Shown: positions 50,640-60,673, numbered from the stretch's first letter. The stretch: DNA of 63,740 nucleotides from UBA11612 sp963976395 (GCA_963976395.1 CAXBLG010000013.1:1-63740), one strand, 5' to 3'. The notes: generated from the sequence alone by a model not told the origin. Program-made: numbers and translations.

Positions 50640-52670
50640 TCAGACCTCCCGGCGCTTTAAATCACGCATCAGGAAGCGTCCAGGGTGCAGGGCAGTCATT
50701 AAATCGCGCTCTAAGGGCCACGGTTCGCCGGTGATGTGCGCGGCCAGAATCTCCCCGGCCATTGGCGCGGCGGTCAGTCCGCGCGAGCCCAGCGCGGTCA
50801 GCACATAAAGTCCGGCTTGGTACGCGGCTTCCGGATATTTGGCCCACGGATGGCCATGGCGCATCTCGGCGAAGTCGCGCAAATACGCGCCCTGATCCGG
50901 CACCGGTCCGGCTATGGGCAGGTGATCGGGCGACGTGCAACGAATCGCAGCGCGATGATGCGGCGCAACGGTGCGTTGTTCTTCGAGCATGTTCGGTAAA
51001 ACCGCGTTGATAGCGGCGATATTGCGAACATCATCCGCATCGTTCGCGGTGATATCACCGAACGTTTGCGTGGCATCCGCGGCATCGAAGGTCGCGCCAA
51101 CGCAATGCGCACCGTGATAGGGCGGAGTGATGTAGGGACCGAACGACAACACGGCGCGCAAGGACGCGCTCATTTCTGTGGGCGGCGTCATGCTGATCTG
51201 ACCGCGCCGCGCGACCAGCGGTAGCCATGCGGTATGTGGGACTGCTCCGGAGCCCAGGCCATTGGCGAGAATCACAACATCGGCCTGTGTTTGAACGCGT
51301 CCTGCACCGTCCGCGACTTGCCACAAGCCGCCGCTGTGAGTCAGTGAGACCGCATCAACACCGAGCAGCGTGTTCGATTTCTGCGCCAGCGCGGCGCACA
51401 CTGCGCGCGGACGCAGCCACCCGCCTTGCGGAAAATACAACCCGCCGTACGGCAGCGCGCATCCGGCGATGTCCGAGACTTCCTTTGAATTAACCTGAAA
51501 CAGCAGCGGCTCGGGCAACATCGCCGCATCCATAATACTCTTTTGTCGCGCGGTTTCAGTGTCATCGGTTGCAAGCTGCAATGCTCCGCATCGATCGCGC
51601 AGCATCGTTGAGCTGGACTCTGAAATGTCCTCCAGCATATCGAGCACGAACCGCCACGCGGCGGCATAGAAGCGCCCGTCGTGCGCGTTCGCCGCTGCGG
51701 TCAAGCGCGGCACGAGAATGCCCATGGGATTACCGGATGTTTCTGCGGCAATCACCTCGCGCCGGTCGATGAGTGTTGTCCGCCAGCCCCGGCGGTTAAG
51801 GGCAAGGGCTGTACTCGTGCCCGCAATGCCCGCGCCGATAATTGCGGCGTGGCCGCGCGTACCATGCGCGCTCGGCGGCCGCGCGAACCAGGGTTGCAAC
51901 AGCGGCTCGGTCTTGGCGCCGCCGCGAAAGTGCGCGCGGATCATTTCGCGCTTATGGCCAAACCCGGGGGTTTTCACGGACTCAAACCCTGCGGTTGCCA
52001 GACCTTCACGGACGCTGTTCGCGGCGCTGTACGTTGCGAGACGCGTACCTCCATTAAGAGTGTGCGACAGGCGCGCGAGTTGGGTGAACACTTCCGCGCT
52101 CCACATATCGGGGTTTTTGTCGGGGGAAAATCCGTCCAGAAACCAGGCATCAATGCGGGCCTCTAATTGACTCAGCATTTCGTGAGCGTTGCCGAACAGC
52201 AAAGTGAGAGTCACGCCGCTGGAGTCGTCGTCGCCGCGGATCTTTGGGAACACGCGGTGAAATCCTCGCTGCGGCTGCGGATAGACACGCATTAGCCCGC
52301 GTACGGCCGCGCGCAATTGCGGCCACTCCAGCAGCGCCTCGCTGAGTTCACTTTGCAGAAGGGGAAATCCTTCAACGGCGATGTAATGCAAACGGGCATT
52401 TTTGAACCGTGCGCGCCGCCAAGCCTCCCAGGTGGCCAGAAAATTCAGGCCGGTGCCGAAGCCCAACTCGCAGACGGTGAAGGACTCGTCGTTACGCCAA
52501 GTGCCGGGGAGGCCGCAGCCACCAAGGAACACATGGCGCGCCTCCTCTAAACCGCCGTCACGGCTGTAATAGATATCGCTGAACCGTGACGACATGGGCA
52601 CACGGCCGGGGGCCCAGACAAGCCCGGGACTTGCTAACGGACGGCCGCGTTGCGCGCCATTTTCCGGCAT
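50640..52670 (-). CDS. mnmC: bifunctional tRNA U34 modification enzyme MnmC
   Basis: This 676-residue two-domain enzyme finishes mnm5(s2)U at tRNA position 34. The N-terminal MnmD methyltransferase has 'FTVCELGFGTGLNFLATWEAW' (SAM motif), 'WFLDGFSPDKNPDMWSAEVF' and 'TYSAANSVREGLATAGFESVKTPGFGHKREM'. The C-terminal FAD domain has 'AAIIGAGIAGTSTALALNRRGW' (about 275-296), which removes the carboxymethyl group of cmnm5U. Near the end 'ALGSRGLTAAPMAGEILAAHITGEPWPLERDL' is conserved. Length matches E. coli MnmC. Divergent from the double-hydrolase gene; single gene. Confidence 0.95.
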   Translation of the reverse strand: MPENGAQRGRPLASPGLVWAPGRVPMSSRFSDIYYSRDGGLEEARHVFLGGCGLPGTWRNDESFTVCELGFGTGLNFLATWEAWRRARFKNARLHYIAVEGFPLLQSELSEALLEWPQLRAAVRGLMRVYPQPQRGFHRVFPKIRGDDDSSGVTLTLLFGNAHEMLSQLEARIDAWFLDGFSPDKNPDMWSAEVFTQLARLSHTLNGGTRLATYSAANSVREGLATAGFESVKTPGFGHKREMIRAHFRGGAKTEPLLQPWFARPPSAHGTRGHAAIIGAGIAGTSTALALNRRGWRTTLIDRREVIAAETSGNPMGILVPRLTAAANAHDGRFYAAAWRFVLDMLEDISESSSTMLRDRCGALQLATDDTETARQKSIMDAAMLPEPLLFQVNSKEVSDIAGCALPYGGLYFPQGGWLRPRAVCAALAQKSNTLLGVDAVSLTHSGGLWQVADGAGRVQTQADVVILANGLGSGAVPHTAWLPLVARRGQISMTPPTEMSASLRAVLSFGPYITPPYHGAHCVGATFDAADATQTFGDITANDADDVRNIAAINAVLPNMLEEQRTVAPHHRAAIRCTSPDHLPIAGPVPDQGAYLRDFAEMRHGHPWAKYPEAAYQAGLYVLTALGSRGLTAAPMAGEILAAHITGEPWPLERDLMTALHPGRFLMRDLKRREV

Positions 52671-52793
52671 CTTACTGAACTCGCCCCACCATATTTTTGC
52701 CTTAGTATAGCAACAAATTCACCTGCACCGACGTTTGCGCTTCGGTATACGTGTCGCTAGTGTTGGCGCCGCGCTTATCAACCCGGAGTGATC

Positions 52794-54677
52794 ATGACTG
52801 GGAGGTTGCTGGCAAGGCGCTTCCTTTTGATTTTCCAGTCCGCAAAAATGGTACGGTGCGCAGGGATGGCATCAGCGACAATGACTCGGTCCGTGAAAGT
52901 ATTTCTGCTGGTCTTGGTCGCCTTGGTTCTCGTGCCGGCCGACTATAGCGCCTACGCGCAGCAATCTCGTGCCCTAACACAAGAAATCGTAAACATTGCC
53001 ACTTCCGACGGTTTGCAGTTGCCGGCCGTGTTCACCTATCCGGCCGGAGGCCCTCATAGCGGCGGCCCGGCGATCCTCCATCTCCCCGATGGTCCGGGTG
53101 TGAGTTCTGTGCGCGCTGCCGACGCCGCGCGTTTTGTCGCGGAAGGCATGGCGGCACGTGGTTTTGTGAACTTGAGTTTAGAACCGCGTTACGTTCAGTC
53201 TTATGCCTTTAGTCGGTTTGGTGATGCCGTCGCAGATGTGCGGGGCGCGGTTGACATGCTCACCGCACGCGGCTTTTCCGGTGTTGTTCTCTCCGGTCAT
53301 GGATTGGGAACGTTGCTTGCTGCGCGCTATCTGGCAGAGACCGGCGACAGCCGGGTGAAAGCCGTTGTCTTTTATGCGCCCAGTCGAGATCTTGCCGAAG
53401 CCCGGCGTGCCGAAGTCGGCGAAGCCAAATATCGTGACGCGGTTGATAAGGCGTTGCGGGCAATCGATGAGGGTGAGCGCGGCGATTTTGTTGATCTTGG
53501 CGGTGGTTTAATTTTTACCCCGATTAGTTTTCTCGATTGGTACGGACCGCAGGCGAAAACATCACTGACCGCGTATATGGCGGGCATTAACCGTCCATTG
53601 TTTCTGGCGTCCGGCGCGCAAGATGCAACGGTGCCGAAAGGCCGTTTGGAGCAGCTGGGAGGCGCTTCCGCCCGTGCACCAAAACCCGAGATAAAATACT
53701 ACCCCCGCACCGGGCATGGCTTTGCCGGTGTGCGCGATGTGCTGATCGACGACACGGTAGGTTGGCTTGCTGGTTTGGGAATCACCCCCGTTGCACAAAT
53801 CACGACACGATTGGTGGACGTTACGACACGCGACGGAGCGGCCCTGACAGGCGTTCTTTATGCGCCGGCGAATGTGGCTCGTGCAAAAAATAAACCTGCA
53901 TTTTTGCTAGCACATGGTTGGACCAGTGACATTATGCGCTCCGCTTCCCATTGGCTTGGCCGCCGTCTTGCACAACAGGGATATACGACGCTAGCTTTTC
54001 AAACACGGTCATCCGGGTTTCGCGGCGTCGTTGCAGGAAAGTTAGAAGACGTGACGGCGGATATCGCGCCGTGGGTGGATTTTATGGAGAAGGGGGGGTA
54101 CGGACCGCTTGTCGCTGCCGGGCACTCCGTCGGCGGATTGTGGTTTAGTTATTATCTCAATCAAACCAAAGACGATCGCATCAAGGGTGCGGTCTATCTC
54201 GCGCCGTCTCGGAACTTACCCGATTATGCGCGCCTCGCTATGGGCGAGGATCGTTACGCGCGCGCGGTCTTGGAAGCGCAAGAGGCTGTGCGCGACGGCA
54301 ACGGTGGGACTCATCTAATCAATGTTGCGTTTCCGCAAGCGGCCTACGATGAAGACCCTCGTCAGCCCATGTATTTGTCGATCCCGGGCGCAGGCTTCAC
54401 ATATTATTATGCAGATGCGTTTCTGAGTTATTGGGGTCCAAATTCTAAAGCTATACATAAGCCGTTGGTGGCTACACTGGATATTCCTGTGCTTGCACTG
54501 GGCGGTTCGCGCGATCCATTCATGCAGGGTGCATACCTTATAGATTTCACCGAAGCCGCAGGTTCTGAGGCCGCTTATATTTTTTATGGCGGTCCCGACG
54601 GTGCAACCAATTCATTCGACGGTTACGAAAGCCGAGTCGTTGATGATATGGCGGCGTGGCTCCAAAAAATATTCTGA
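52794..54677 (+). CDS. exported double alpha/beta-hydrolase, first domain inactive
   Basis: A protein of about 627 residues made of two alpha/beta-hydrolase domains in tandem. Domain two is intact, with nucleophile elbow GHSVG at S445. In domain one the matching elbow is GHGLG: the Ser is replaced by Gly170, so that half cannot work by the usual route. Both share 'YAPSRDLAEARRAEVGEAKYRDAV'-like and 'YLAPSRNLPDYARLAMGEDRYARAV' segments, showing internal duplication. ATG 52794 follows GGAG; a signal peptide is visible only after a later Met at 52881 ('VKVFLLVLVALVLVPADYSAYA'), so that may be the true start. Substrate unknown. Confidence 0.85.
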   Translation: MTGRLLARRFLLIFQSAKMVRCAGMASATMTRSVKVFLLVLVALVLVPADYSAYAQQSRALTQEIVNIATSDGLQLPAVFTYPAGGPHSGGPAILHLPDGPGVSSVRAADAARFVAEGMAARGFVNLSLEPRYVQSYAFSRFGDAVADVRGAVDMLTARGFSGVVLSGHGLGTLLAARYLAETGDSRVKAVVFYAPSRDLAEARRAEVGEAKYRDAVDKALRAIDEGERGDFVDLGGGLIFTPISFLDWYGPQAKTSLTAYMAGINRPLFLASGAQDATVPKGRLEQLGGASARAPKPEIKYYPRTGHGFAGVRDVLIDDTVGWLAGLGITPVAQITTRLVDVTTRDGAALTGVLYAPANVARAKNKPAFLLAHGWTSDIMRSASHWLGRRLAQQGYTTLAFQTRSSGFRGVVAGKLEDVTADIAPWVDFMEKGGYGPLVAAGHSVGGLWFSYYLNQTKDDRIKGAVYLAPSRNLPDYARLAMGEDRYARAVLEAQEAVRDGNGGTHLINVAFPQAAYDEDPRQPMYLSIPGAGFTYYYADAFLSYWGPNSKAIHKPLVATLDIPVLALGGSRDPFMQGAYLIDFTEAAGSEAAYIFYGGPDGATNSFDGYESRVVDDMAAWLQKIF

Positions 54678-54846
54678 GCTCTTGACGCCGCACGTCCACT
54701 TGTTTCGCCAGTTCACTTGGGGCTGGGCGGCCGTCCGCCGACCGCAGCAATTAAGGGCTAATGTGGAAAGATATAATAAGTGAAATAAAGGCAAGGCCTC
54801 GGTTTATCATCCGCTGAATTGCGGTCATTCGGGGTTGAGTCGCGGC

Positions 54847-57213
54847 CTACTCCTCGTCTTCTTCCTCATTTTTGCCCCCCAGGGGAACGTCCATATCTTT
54901 CATGAGGTTCCGGCGCTGGCGATCGTATTCGTATAATTCGAGGCGCTTATCCTCTATCCGCCGCGGCCAGTAGTTGTCGGCGCGCTCGGTGTCTGCGGTC
55001 TCGCGGTGGGGGTCAACCTCGACCGAGACGATCTCCTTGTCGCGGACCAGCATCTTGGCAAAGGACTTTGGGTTATGGCGCCAGACCTCGGCCGGGATAC
55101 GTAATTCCTCGGTGCCGCCGCCTTTATAGGTGATTTCTAAAATCACCGGCATGACAACGCCGCCTTTGTTGCTGAACTCCAATAGATACAAATTGGAGTC
55201 GTCCTCAAGCAGGTCTTTCTGCCAGTCCTCTAATTTTTTCAGCAGAGCATTATATTTATTACGATCAGCATTGCTGACGGTGAATTCGTCATGGTCATTG
55301 TAAAAATCTTCTAGGCCCGCATTATTTTCTATAAATTTCTCTATGTCTTTATTGCGGCGCTTGGTTAGAGAGTCCGGGATCTCTTCCGATTTTCTACGCT
55401 CAAACTTTTTCTCTACTTCAGGATTTTTAGTATCAATAGTGTACGCGGTGATGTTGTCGAGGCTGATGTCCACGTAATCGCTGCCGTAAAACCAGCCGCG
55501 CCAGAACCAATCGAGGTCCACGCCTGAGGCGTCCTCCATAGTGCGGAAAAAATCATAAGGTGTCGCGCGCTTGAATTTCCAGCGGCGGGCATACTCTTTA
55601 AACGCAAAATCGAAAAGGTCTCGACCTAAAATGGTCTCGCGCAAAATAGTGAGCGCGGCTGCCGGTTTGGCGTAGGCATTAGCGCCCCGGTTCACGAGGG
55701 ATGCGCCATTGGTCATGATGGCTTGTGTGTTGGGCGATTTCATATAGTCGGTGATACGATTGACCTCGTCGAGGTTGGGATATTTTTCCTCCCATAGATA
55801 CTGAGCTTGATTGTCGAGAAATGAATTCAGGCCTTCATCAAGCCAGGTCCATTGCCGCTCGTCGGAATTTACGATCATCGGAAACCAGATGTGACCGGCT
55901 TCATGAATCACAACGCCTATCAAAAAAGACTTGGTGCTGCGTGAATACGTAACCTTGCCGGTCTTTTCATCTTTCTCCGGGCGCGGGCCGTTGAAGGCGA
56001 TCATTGGATATTCCATACCGCCGCCGACCGGGCCGTTTACAGACTGGATGACGGGATACGGATACGGAAAGGCGAATTTGCCGTAGACGTCCATGGCGTG
56101 AATGAGCGCCGGTGTTGAGTATTGCGCCCACAATGGATTGCCTTCCTTCGAGTAGAAGGACATCGCCATGATCAAATCGCCGGTCTCAGGCTCGCGGTAG
56201 CCTTGCGCATCCCAGATGAACTTGCGGCTGGAGGCAAAGGCGAAGTCGCGGACATTTTCGGCGGCAAATCGCCAAGTTTTGGTGCCTCGCGCGCGGCTGC
56301 TTTCGCTTTTTGTAGCCTCGGCCTCGGTGACAATTAAAACGGGCTTCTTTGCAGTGCGGGCTTGTTCAAGACGTGATTTTTGTTGTGTCGTTAGAACATC
56401 ATCCGGATTTTGCAACAGCCCGGTTGCGGCAACGATATGGTCGGACGGTACTGTGATTTCCACATCGAAATCACCAAATTCTAGCGTAAATTCAGTGCTG
56501 CCGTTGAAGGTTTGAATGTGCCAGCCGTCGGTATCTGAGTAGGCGGCCAGACGCGGGTAAAACTGAGCAACGCCGTAGATGTAGTTGTCGTCATCCTCGA
56601 AATATTCGTAGCCGCCGCGTACGGTGATTTTTTTGCCGTCGGCCAGATGCACATTCCAGGTGACGTTGAACGCAAAAGTGCCGCCGGGGGGCAAGGGCGC
56701 GGGCAGGTCTACGCGCATCAGAGTTTTCGAGAACGTGTGCGGAAGGACGGCGCCGGAGGAATCTGTGACCTCGGTGACTTGCAAGCCCATGTCTGTATCG
56801 TCGAGAATTTTTTGCGCGCGAAGCCCGTCGTAGGACATTCGTCCATCGGTACCGGAGGTTAGGGTGGTAATATAATCGGAATCAGGTGCGAGTTGATTCT
56901 GGTCGAGGTTGAGCCAGAGATAACGCAGGGTGTCGGGAGAATTATTGGTGTAGGTGATCGCAGCCTGTCCGCTTAGCCGCTGGGTTGCATCGTCTAAGGA
57001 GATCGACATTTTGTAGTCGACCTGTTGTTGCCAGTAATCCGTGCCGGGCGCCCCTGATGCGGTGCGGAGGCTTGTTGGTGTCGGCCAAATTTCATCGAGG
57101 GGCCGAAACTGGTCCTGCCATCCCGCTCTGTTTTCCGGTACGGAATGGGCCGTGGCGGAAACGGCAGTTAAGACGGCGGCACATAAAGCGGCGCAAAAAA
57201 GGCTACGATTCAT
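54847..57213 (-). CDS. exported M1-family zinc metallopeptidase
   Basis: A 788-residue peptidase with signal peptide (cut near 'TAHS', residue 23). The M1 pattern is complete: H437-E-A-G-H441 and E460 in 'WLDEGLNSFLDNQ', exactly 18 residues after the second His. The aminopeptidase GxMEN motif is 'GGMEYPM' here, as in many M1-like bacterial enzymes of unknown specificity, so an N-terminal aminopeptidase role is not certain. The last 30 residues are highly acidic ('GGKNEEEDEE'). ATG 57213 was chosen over 57264 for the signal peptide. Convergent with the double hydrolase; the 170-base gap shows nothing distinct. Confidence 0.92.
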   Translation of the reverse strand: MNRSLFCAALCAAVLTAVSATAHSVPENRAGWQDQFRPLDEIWPTPTSLRTASGAPGTDYWQQQVDYKMSISLDDATQRLSGQAAITYTNNSPDTLRYLWLNLDQNQLAPDSDYITTLTSGTDGRMSYDGLRAQKILDDTDMGLQVTEVTDSSGAVLPHTFSKTLMRVDLPAPLPPGGTFAFNVTWNVHLADGKKITVRGGYEYFEDDDNYIYGVAQFYPRLAAYSDTDGWHIQTFNGSTEFTLEFGDFDVEITVPSDHIVAATGLLQNPDDVLTTQQKSRLEQARTAKKPVLIVTEAEATKSESSRARGTKTWRFAAENVRDFAFASSRKFIWDAQGYREPETGDLIMAMSFYSKEGNPLWAQYSTPALIHAMDVYGKFAFPYPYPVIQSVNGPVGGGMEYPMIAFNGPRPEKDEKTGKVTYSRSTKSFLIGVVIHEAGHIWFPMIVNSDERQWTWLDEGLNSFLDNQAQYLWEEKYPNLDEVNRITDYMKSPNTQAIMTNGASLVNRGANAYAKPAAALTILRETILGRDLFDFAFKEYARRWKFKRATPYDFFRTMEDASGVDLDWFWRGWFYGSDYVDISLDNITAYTIDTKNPEVEKKFERRKSEEIPDSLTKRRNKDIEKFIENNAGLEDFYNDHDEFTVSNADRNKYNALLKKLEDWQKDLLEDDSNLYLLEFSNKGGVVMPVILEITYKGGGTEELRIPAEVWRHNPKSFAKMLVRDKEIVSVEVDPHRETADTERADNYWPRRIEDKRLELYEYDRQRRNLMKDMDVPLGGKNEEEDEE

Positions 57214-57435
57214 TATCTTTCCCCTAAGGCTCTCCGCATCGCGGAGGGCAGTCTCGGACCACAAGCCAAGCAGACCCGGCCGATGTATTCAAGATTCAAG
57301 GCTTGCATGAGAGTATAGCGAGGTTCTGTCACCTAAAAGAGTCTGACTCGGGCGATTTCCACCTATATGTTTGTCCATAATGGACGCCGCAGGGAACGAA
57401 TCGCGCATTTAAAAATGCGGTGATGGGGGGTTGTA

Positions 57436-59448
57436 TTGGGTCGCGTAGCTATTGTGATGCTTGGAGGCGGTCTCGTTCTCCTGGCGGTGATTTTGTTTCG
57501 TGTTGAGCCGCCACTTTCAGAAAGCGCCGTGCCAGATACCTGGCCGTTTCTGAACGGTGATATGGAGAATACGCGCTATGTGCCGCGCGAGAACCTGATC
57601 AATTCAGGCACCGCCGACAAATTAGAGCTGTTCTGGTCGATTCCGCTTGCGGGCGGCGTCAAACTAGCTACGCCGGTATCTGACGGCGAGGCGTTATACA
57701 TCCCGACCGGGGCGAGCCGTCTGTATCGCATCAATCAAAATACCGGCGCAGTGCTGTGGGACATCTCTATCCCTGAAGCCGTCGATGTTCCGGGTGCATC
57801 TGTGCGAAGCAGCGTGGCTGTCGTGGACGGCAAGGTGTTTTTCGGTTTGCGCAACAAACCTATTGTTGTCGCGCTTGACGCGGCAAGCGGTGCGCTGCTT
57901 TGGAAAACAACGATCGACGAGCATCGCTTCGCACAAGTTGCGCAGTCCCCCATTGTTGCGGACGGTCGTGTGTTCCTGAGTCTTACCGGAGTTGCCGAAG
58001 AGGCCCTCCCAGCGATGAATCCCAACTATAAATGTTGTGATTTTCGCGGCAGTACCGTCGCGCTGGATGCAAATGACGGAACACTATTGTGGAAAACTTA
58101 TGTTCTGCCTGAGGGATTTGCCGGGGCATCCATTTGGTCGGGCGCGGGGGCCTATGACGCCAAGCGCCGTACTCTCTACATCACAACCGGAAACGCATAT
58201 CTCGCCCCTGCCGATGTTCAGGCATGTATCGACGATAACAAGGGCGACCAATCAGCCCAGGCCGCCTGCCACCCGCCCGGTGTTTGGTACGATTCTATTG
58301 TTGCCTTTGATGCGGACAACGGCGCGATTAAATGGGGCCATCGCGGCAGTCACGATGATTTCTTCACGGCCGGGTGTTTAGGATTTGGTGGGGCACCGAA
58401 GCGTGAGTGTGGCGGCGGACCCGACCACGATTTTGGAACAGCTCCTATGGTTTGGTCGACCGGCGGGCGCGATTTCGTCGGGGCCGGTCAAAAGTCCGGT
58501 GTGTTCTGGGCGCTGGACCCTGAGAACGGAGAGGTGATTTGGCGCGGCGAGTCCGGGTCGTCCGGTCCGTTGGGAGGAATGGAATTCGGTACGGCCACGG
58601 ACGGCGCGCGAATCTACTTTGCAGATTCCAACGCCAAGTTTCCGAGCTACACGCCGCAGCCAAACAAAATGTCTTCGGGTGAAGTTATTTCATATGGATC
58701 TGTTGGTGCGTTTGACGCGGCAACCGGTGAACGGGTGTGGCAGGTGGCCGACCCGGCCGGTGCACGGGGGTCAGGTACCGCTGATGCGTGTGACAGCTTG
58801 GCGGGGACCGGAGCCAATTGCGCGGGTCCGTTTATCAAAGCGCCGGTCACGGTTGCGGGGGATGTCGTCTTTGCCTGTTCCATCGATGCTGATGGACACA
58901 TGTACGCCTTCGATTCGGCAAGCGGCGCTTTACTGTGGACCTTCAAATCAGGCTCTAGCTGCGAAACAGGCCCGGCGATACTTAACGGCTCTGTATATTG
59001 GGCGAGCGGTCAGACTCTCTACGCCTTTGCTGTTCCTGGCTCTGGCGTGGAGTCCCATTTGGTGAGATCGGGGGTTGCGACGCCTGCGGAGATTACCGGC
59101 AAGACCGTCTTGGCGGGGGTTTATACGCAAGAACAGGCTCACCGGGGACGGCAGGTGTATATGAGTAGCTGTGCGGTAGGGTGCCACCTTGAAAATTTGG
59201 GTGGCAACGGCCCGGCGGTGAATTTAGCGGGCCCCGCTTTTGTTGCGCGCTGGCGCGGTTTAAGTGTTGCCGAGTTGTTTGCGCGTATCCGCGATACCAT
59301 GCCGGTTGAAAATCCGGCGGGATTAAGCACGGAAGACTATCTCGCCGTGACTGCATATGTGCTCTTCGCCAATGGGTATCCAGCAGGTGAAAGTCCGCTT
59401 CAAACGTCCGATGCCTCGGCTCAAATCAGCATAGTTGACCGCGAGTAA
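57436..59448 (+). CDS. PQQ-type beta-propeller fused to cytochrome c domain
   Basis: A 670-residue quinoprotein-like dehydrogenase, membrane-anchored by residues 3-20. Propeller blades show PQQ-repeat patterns ('VVALDAASGALLWKTTI', 'STVALDANDGTLLWKTYV', 'YAFDSASGALLWTF'). The vicinal disulfide pair C200-C201 in 'NYKCCDF' is typical of PQQ alcohol dehydrogenases, and 'GGPDHDFGTAPMVW' resembles polyvinyl-alcohol dehydrogenase. The C-terminal domain (about 565-655) is cytochrome c-like with axial Met622 in 'DTMPVENP'. Its haem motif is C579-A-V-G-C583-H584, one residue longer than the normal CXXCH. TTG 57436 with a GGGGGG upstream is the likely start. First gene of a three-gene run. Confidence 0.85.
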   Translation: MGRVAIVMLGGGLVLLAVILFRVEPPLSESAVPDTWPFLNGDMENTRYVPRENLINSGTADKLELFWSIPLAGGVKLATPVSDGEALYIPTGASRLYRINQNTGAVLWDISIPEAVDVPGASVRSSVAVVDGKVFFGLRNKPIVVALDAASGALLWKTTIDEHRFAQVAQSPIVADGRVFLSLTGVAEEALPAMNPNYKCCDFRGSTVALDANDGTLLWKTYVLPEGFAGASIWSGAGAYDAKRRTLYITTGNAYLAPADVQACIDDNKGDQSAQAACHPPGVWYDSIVAFDADNGAIKWGHRGSHDDFFTAGCLGFGGAPKRECGGGPDHDFGTAPMVWSTGGRDFVGAGQKSGVFWALDPENGEVIWRGESGSSGPLGGMEFGTATDGARIYFADSNAKFPSYTPQPNKMSSGEVISYGSVGAFDAATGERVWQVADPAGARGSGTADACDSLAGTGANCAGPFIKAPVTVAGDVVFACSIDADGHMYAFDSASGALLWTFKSGSSCETGPAILNGSVYWASGQTLYAFAVPGSGVESHLVRSGVATPAEITGKTVLAGVYTQEQAHRGRQVYMSSCAVGCHLENLGGNGPAVNLAGPAFVARWRGLSVAELFARIRDTMPVENPAGLSTEDYLAVTAYVLFANGYPAGESPLQTSDASAQISIVDRE

Positions 59449-60209
59449 TGGGCGTTCAGGCTGCTATCGGATTTACCCGGTCACTGGCTGTTTACCGGCT
59501 TAATCTTGTAGGCCAGCGCCGTATGCGCCGGCTTTACGGTCAGTTTGTGCAGCCCGGCGACGTTGTGTTTGATATCGGCGCACATGTCGGGGATCGGGTT
59601 TGGGCGCTTCGGTCCTTAGGGTGCCGGGTCGTTGCTGTAGAACCGCAGCCTCTTTTTATGCGCTTTCTTCATTTGCTTTATGGCCGGTCTTTAAACGTGG
59701 CGCTTGAGTTCTGTGCGCTCGGCGCCAAGGCTGGCTCCGGTGAGATGCTGGTTAGTCGCCGCAATCCGACCTTGTCGAGCCTTTCACCGGATTGGGTCGG
59801 GGAGACTGGACAGGTGGATGGGTTCCGCCACGTGTCCTGGGATGACCGCGCGCCGGTGAGGATCAATACGCTGGATGCATTGATCGCGCGTCATGGAACG
59901 CCGTCGTTCTGCAAGATCGATGTGGAAGGGTTTGAGCTGAATGTATTGCAGGGTTTGACGACCCCCATTCCAACAATATCTTTTGAGTTTCTGAGATCGC
60001 AACCGGACCGCGCCGTTCAATGTCTGGAGCAGGTCGAGCGCATCGGCGATTATCGTTTCAATGTTTCGTATGGTGAGCATCTTAAATTGATGATGTCTGA
60101 GTGGTGTTCGGCGCAAGATATCGCTCGTCATATCACTCAGTTGCCGGAGAGGATTTCATCCGGTGATATTTATGCGCGTATCAATTTGAAACCGATGGAA
60201 GGGTTGTGA
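59448..60209 (+). CDS. FkbM family methyltransferase (second)
   Basis: A 253-residue SAM-dependent methyltransferase with motif I 'VVFDIGAHVGDRVWALRSLG', 'VVAVEPQPLFMRFLH' and the FkbM hallmark 'FCKIDVEGFELNVLQGL'. Its ATG overlaps the stop of the quinoprotein gene by one base (TAATG), so they are translated from one mRNA and probably act together. What an O- or N-methyltransferase would modify in a PQQ-dependent pathway is not apparent. Confidence 0.88.
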   Translation: MGVQAAIGFTRSLAVYRLNLVGQRRMRRLYGQFVQPGDVVFDIGAHVGDRVWALRSLGCRVVAVEPQPLFMRFLHLLYGRSLNVALEFCALGAKAGSGEMLVSRRNPTLSSLSPDWVGETGQVDGFRHVSWDDRAPVRINTLDALIARHGTPSFCKIDVEGFELNVLQGLTTPIPTISFEFLRSQPDRAVQCLEQVERIGDYRFNVSYGEHLKLMMSEWCSAQDIARHITQLPERISSGDIYARINLKPMEGL

Positions 60210-60210
60210 T

Positions 60211-60660
60211 GTGAGCATTCAGGACACCATTGCCGATGAATGGGCCTTGCGGCGTCTGGTCTATCTTTACGCGCGGGGTATGGATCGGAATGAACCGGAC
60301 GTCCTTCGAGATATTTTTACCGAAGATGCAATTATCGAAAGTGCTGTTGCGGTCCAGACGGGCATAGATGAAATCCTCGGTGTGCCTGCGATACTCGCCA
60401 AAATGTTCGCTTCCACTATGCATACGGTTCACAACCAAACGGTTGAAATCGGCGAAGAGGGGGCGCACGGCGAAACGTACGGCGTCGCCTACCAGCTTAA
60501 AAAGCCCCGGGATGGCAAGCAGGAGCGGCTCGACTGGGGTATCCGTTATCAGGATAAGTTTGTGCGGGCAGGCAGTCAGTGGCGGTTTGCGCGCCGCAGA
60601 CTCATTGTCGAATGGACTCAAACCGTTCCGGTGGAAATGCTCGCGCCGGGGCGGAGATAA
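60211..60660 (+). CDS. SnoaL-like/NTF2-fold protein (first)
   Basis: A 149-residue protein of the NTF2/SnoaL fold, a cone-shaped pocket used by isomerases, cyclases and dehydratases. 'EWALRRLVYLYARGMDRNEPDVLRDIFTEDAIIE' is the usual first helix and strand of this family; 'VRAGSQWRFARRRLIVEWTQ' is the last strand. GTG 60211 follows one base after the FkbM stop, so it is the third gene of the same run. Enzyme activity cannot be named. A second SnoaL-like gene lies convergent 13 bases on. Confidence 0.82.
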   Translation: MSIQDTIADEWALRRLVYLYARGMDRNEPDVLRDIFTEDAIIESAVAVQTGIDEILGVPAILAKMFASTMHTVHNQTVEIGEEGAHGETYGVAYQLKKPRDGKQERLDWGIRYQDKFVRAGSQWRFARRRLIVEWTQTVPVEMLAPGRR

Positions 60661-60673
60661 CAGAGCCGCACGG

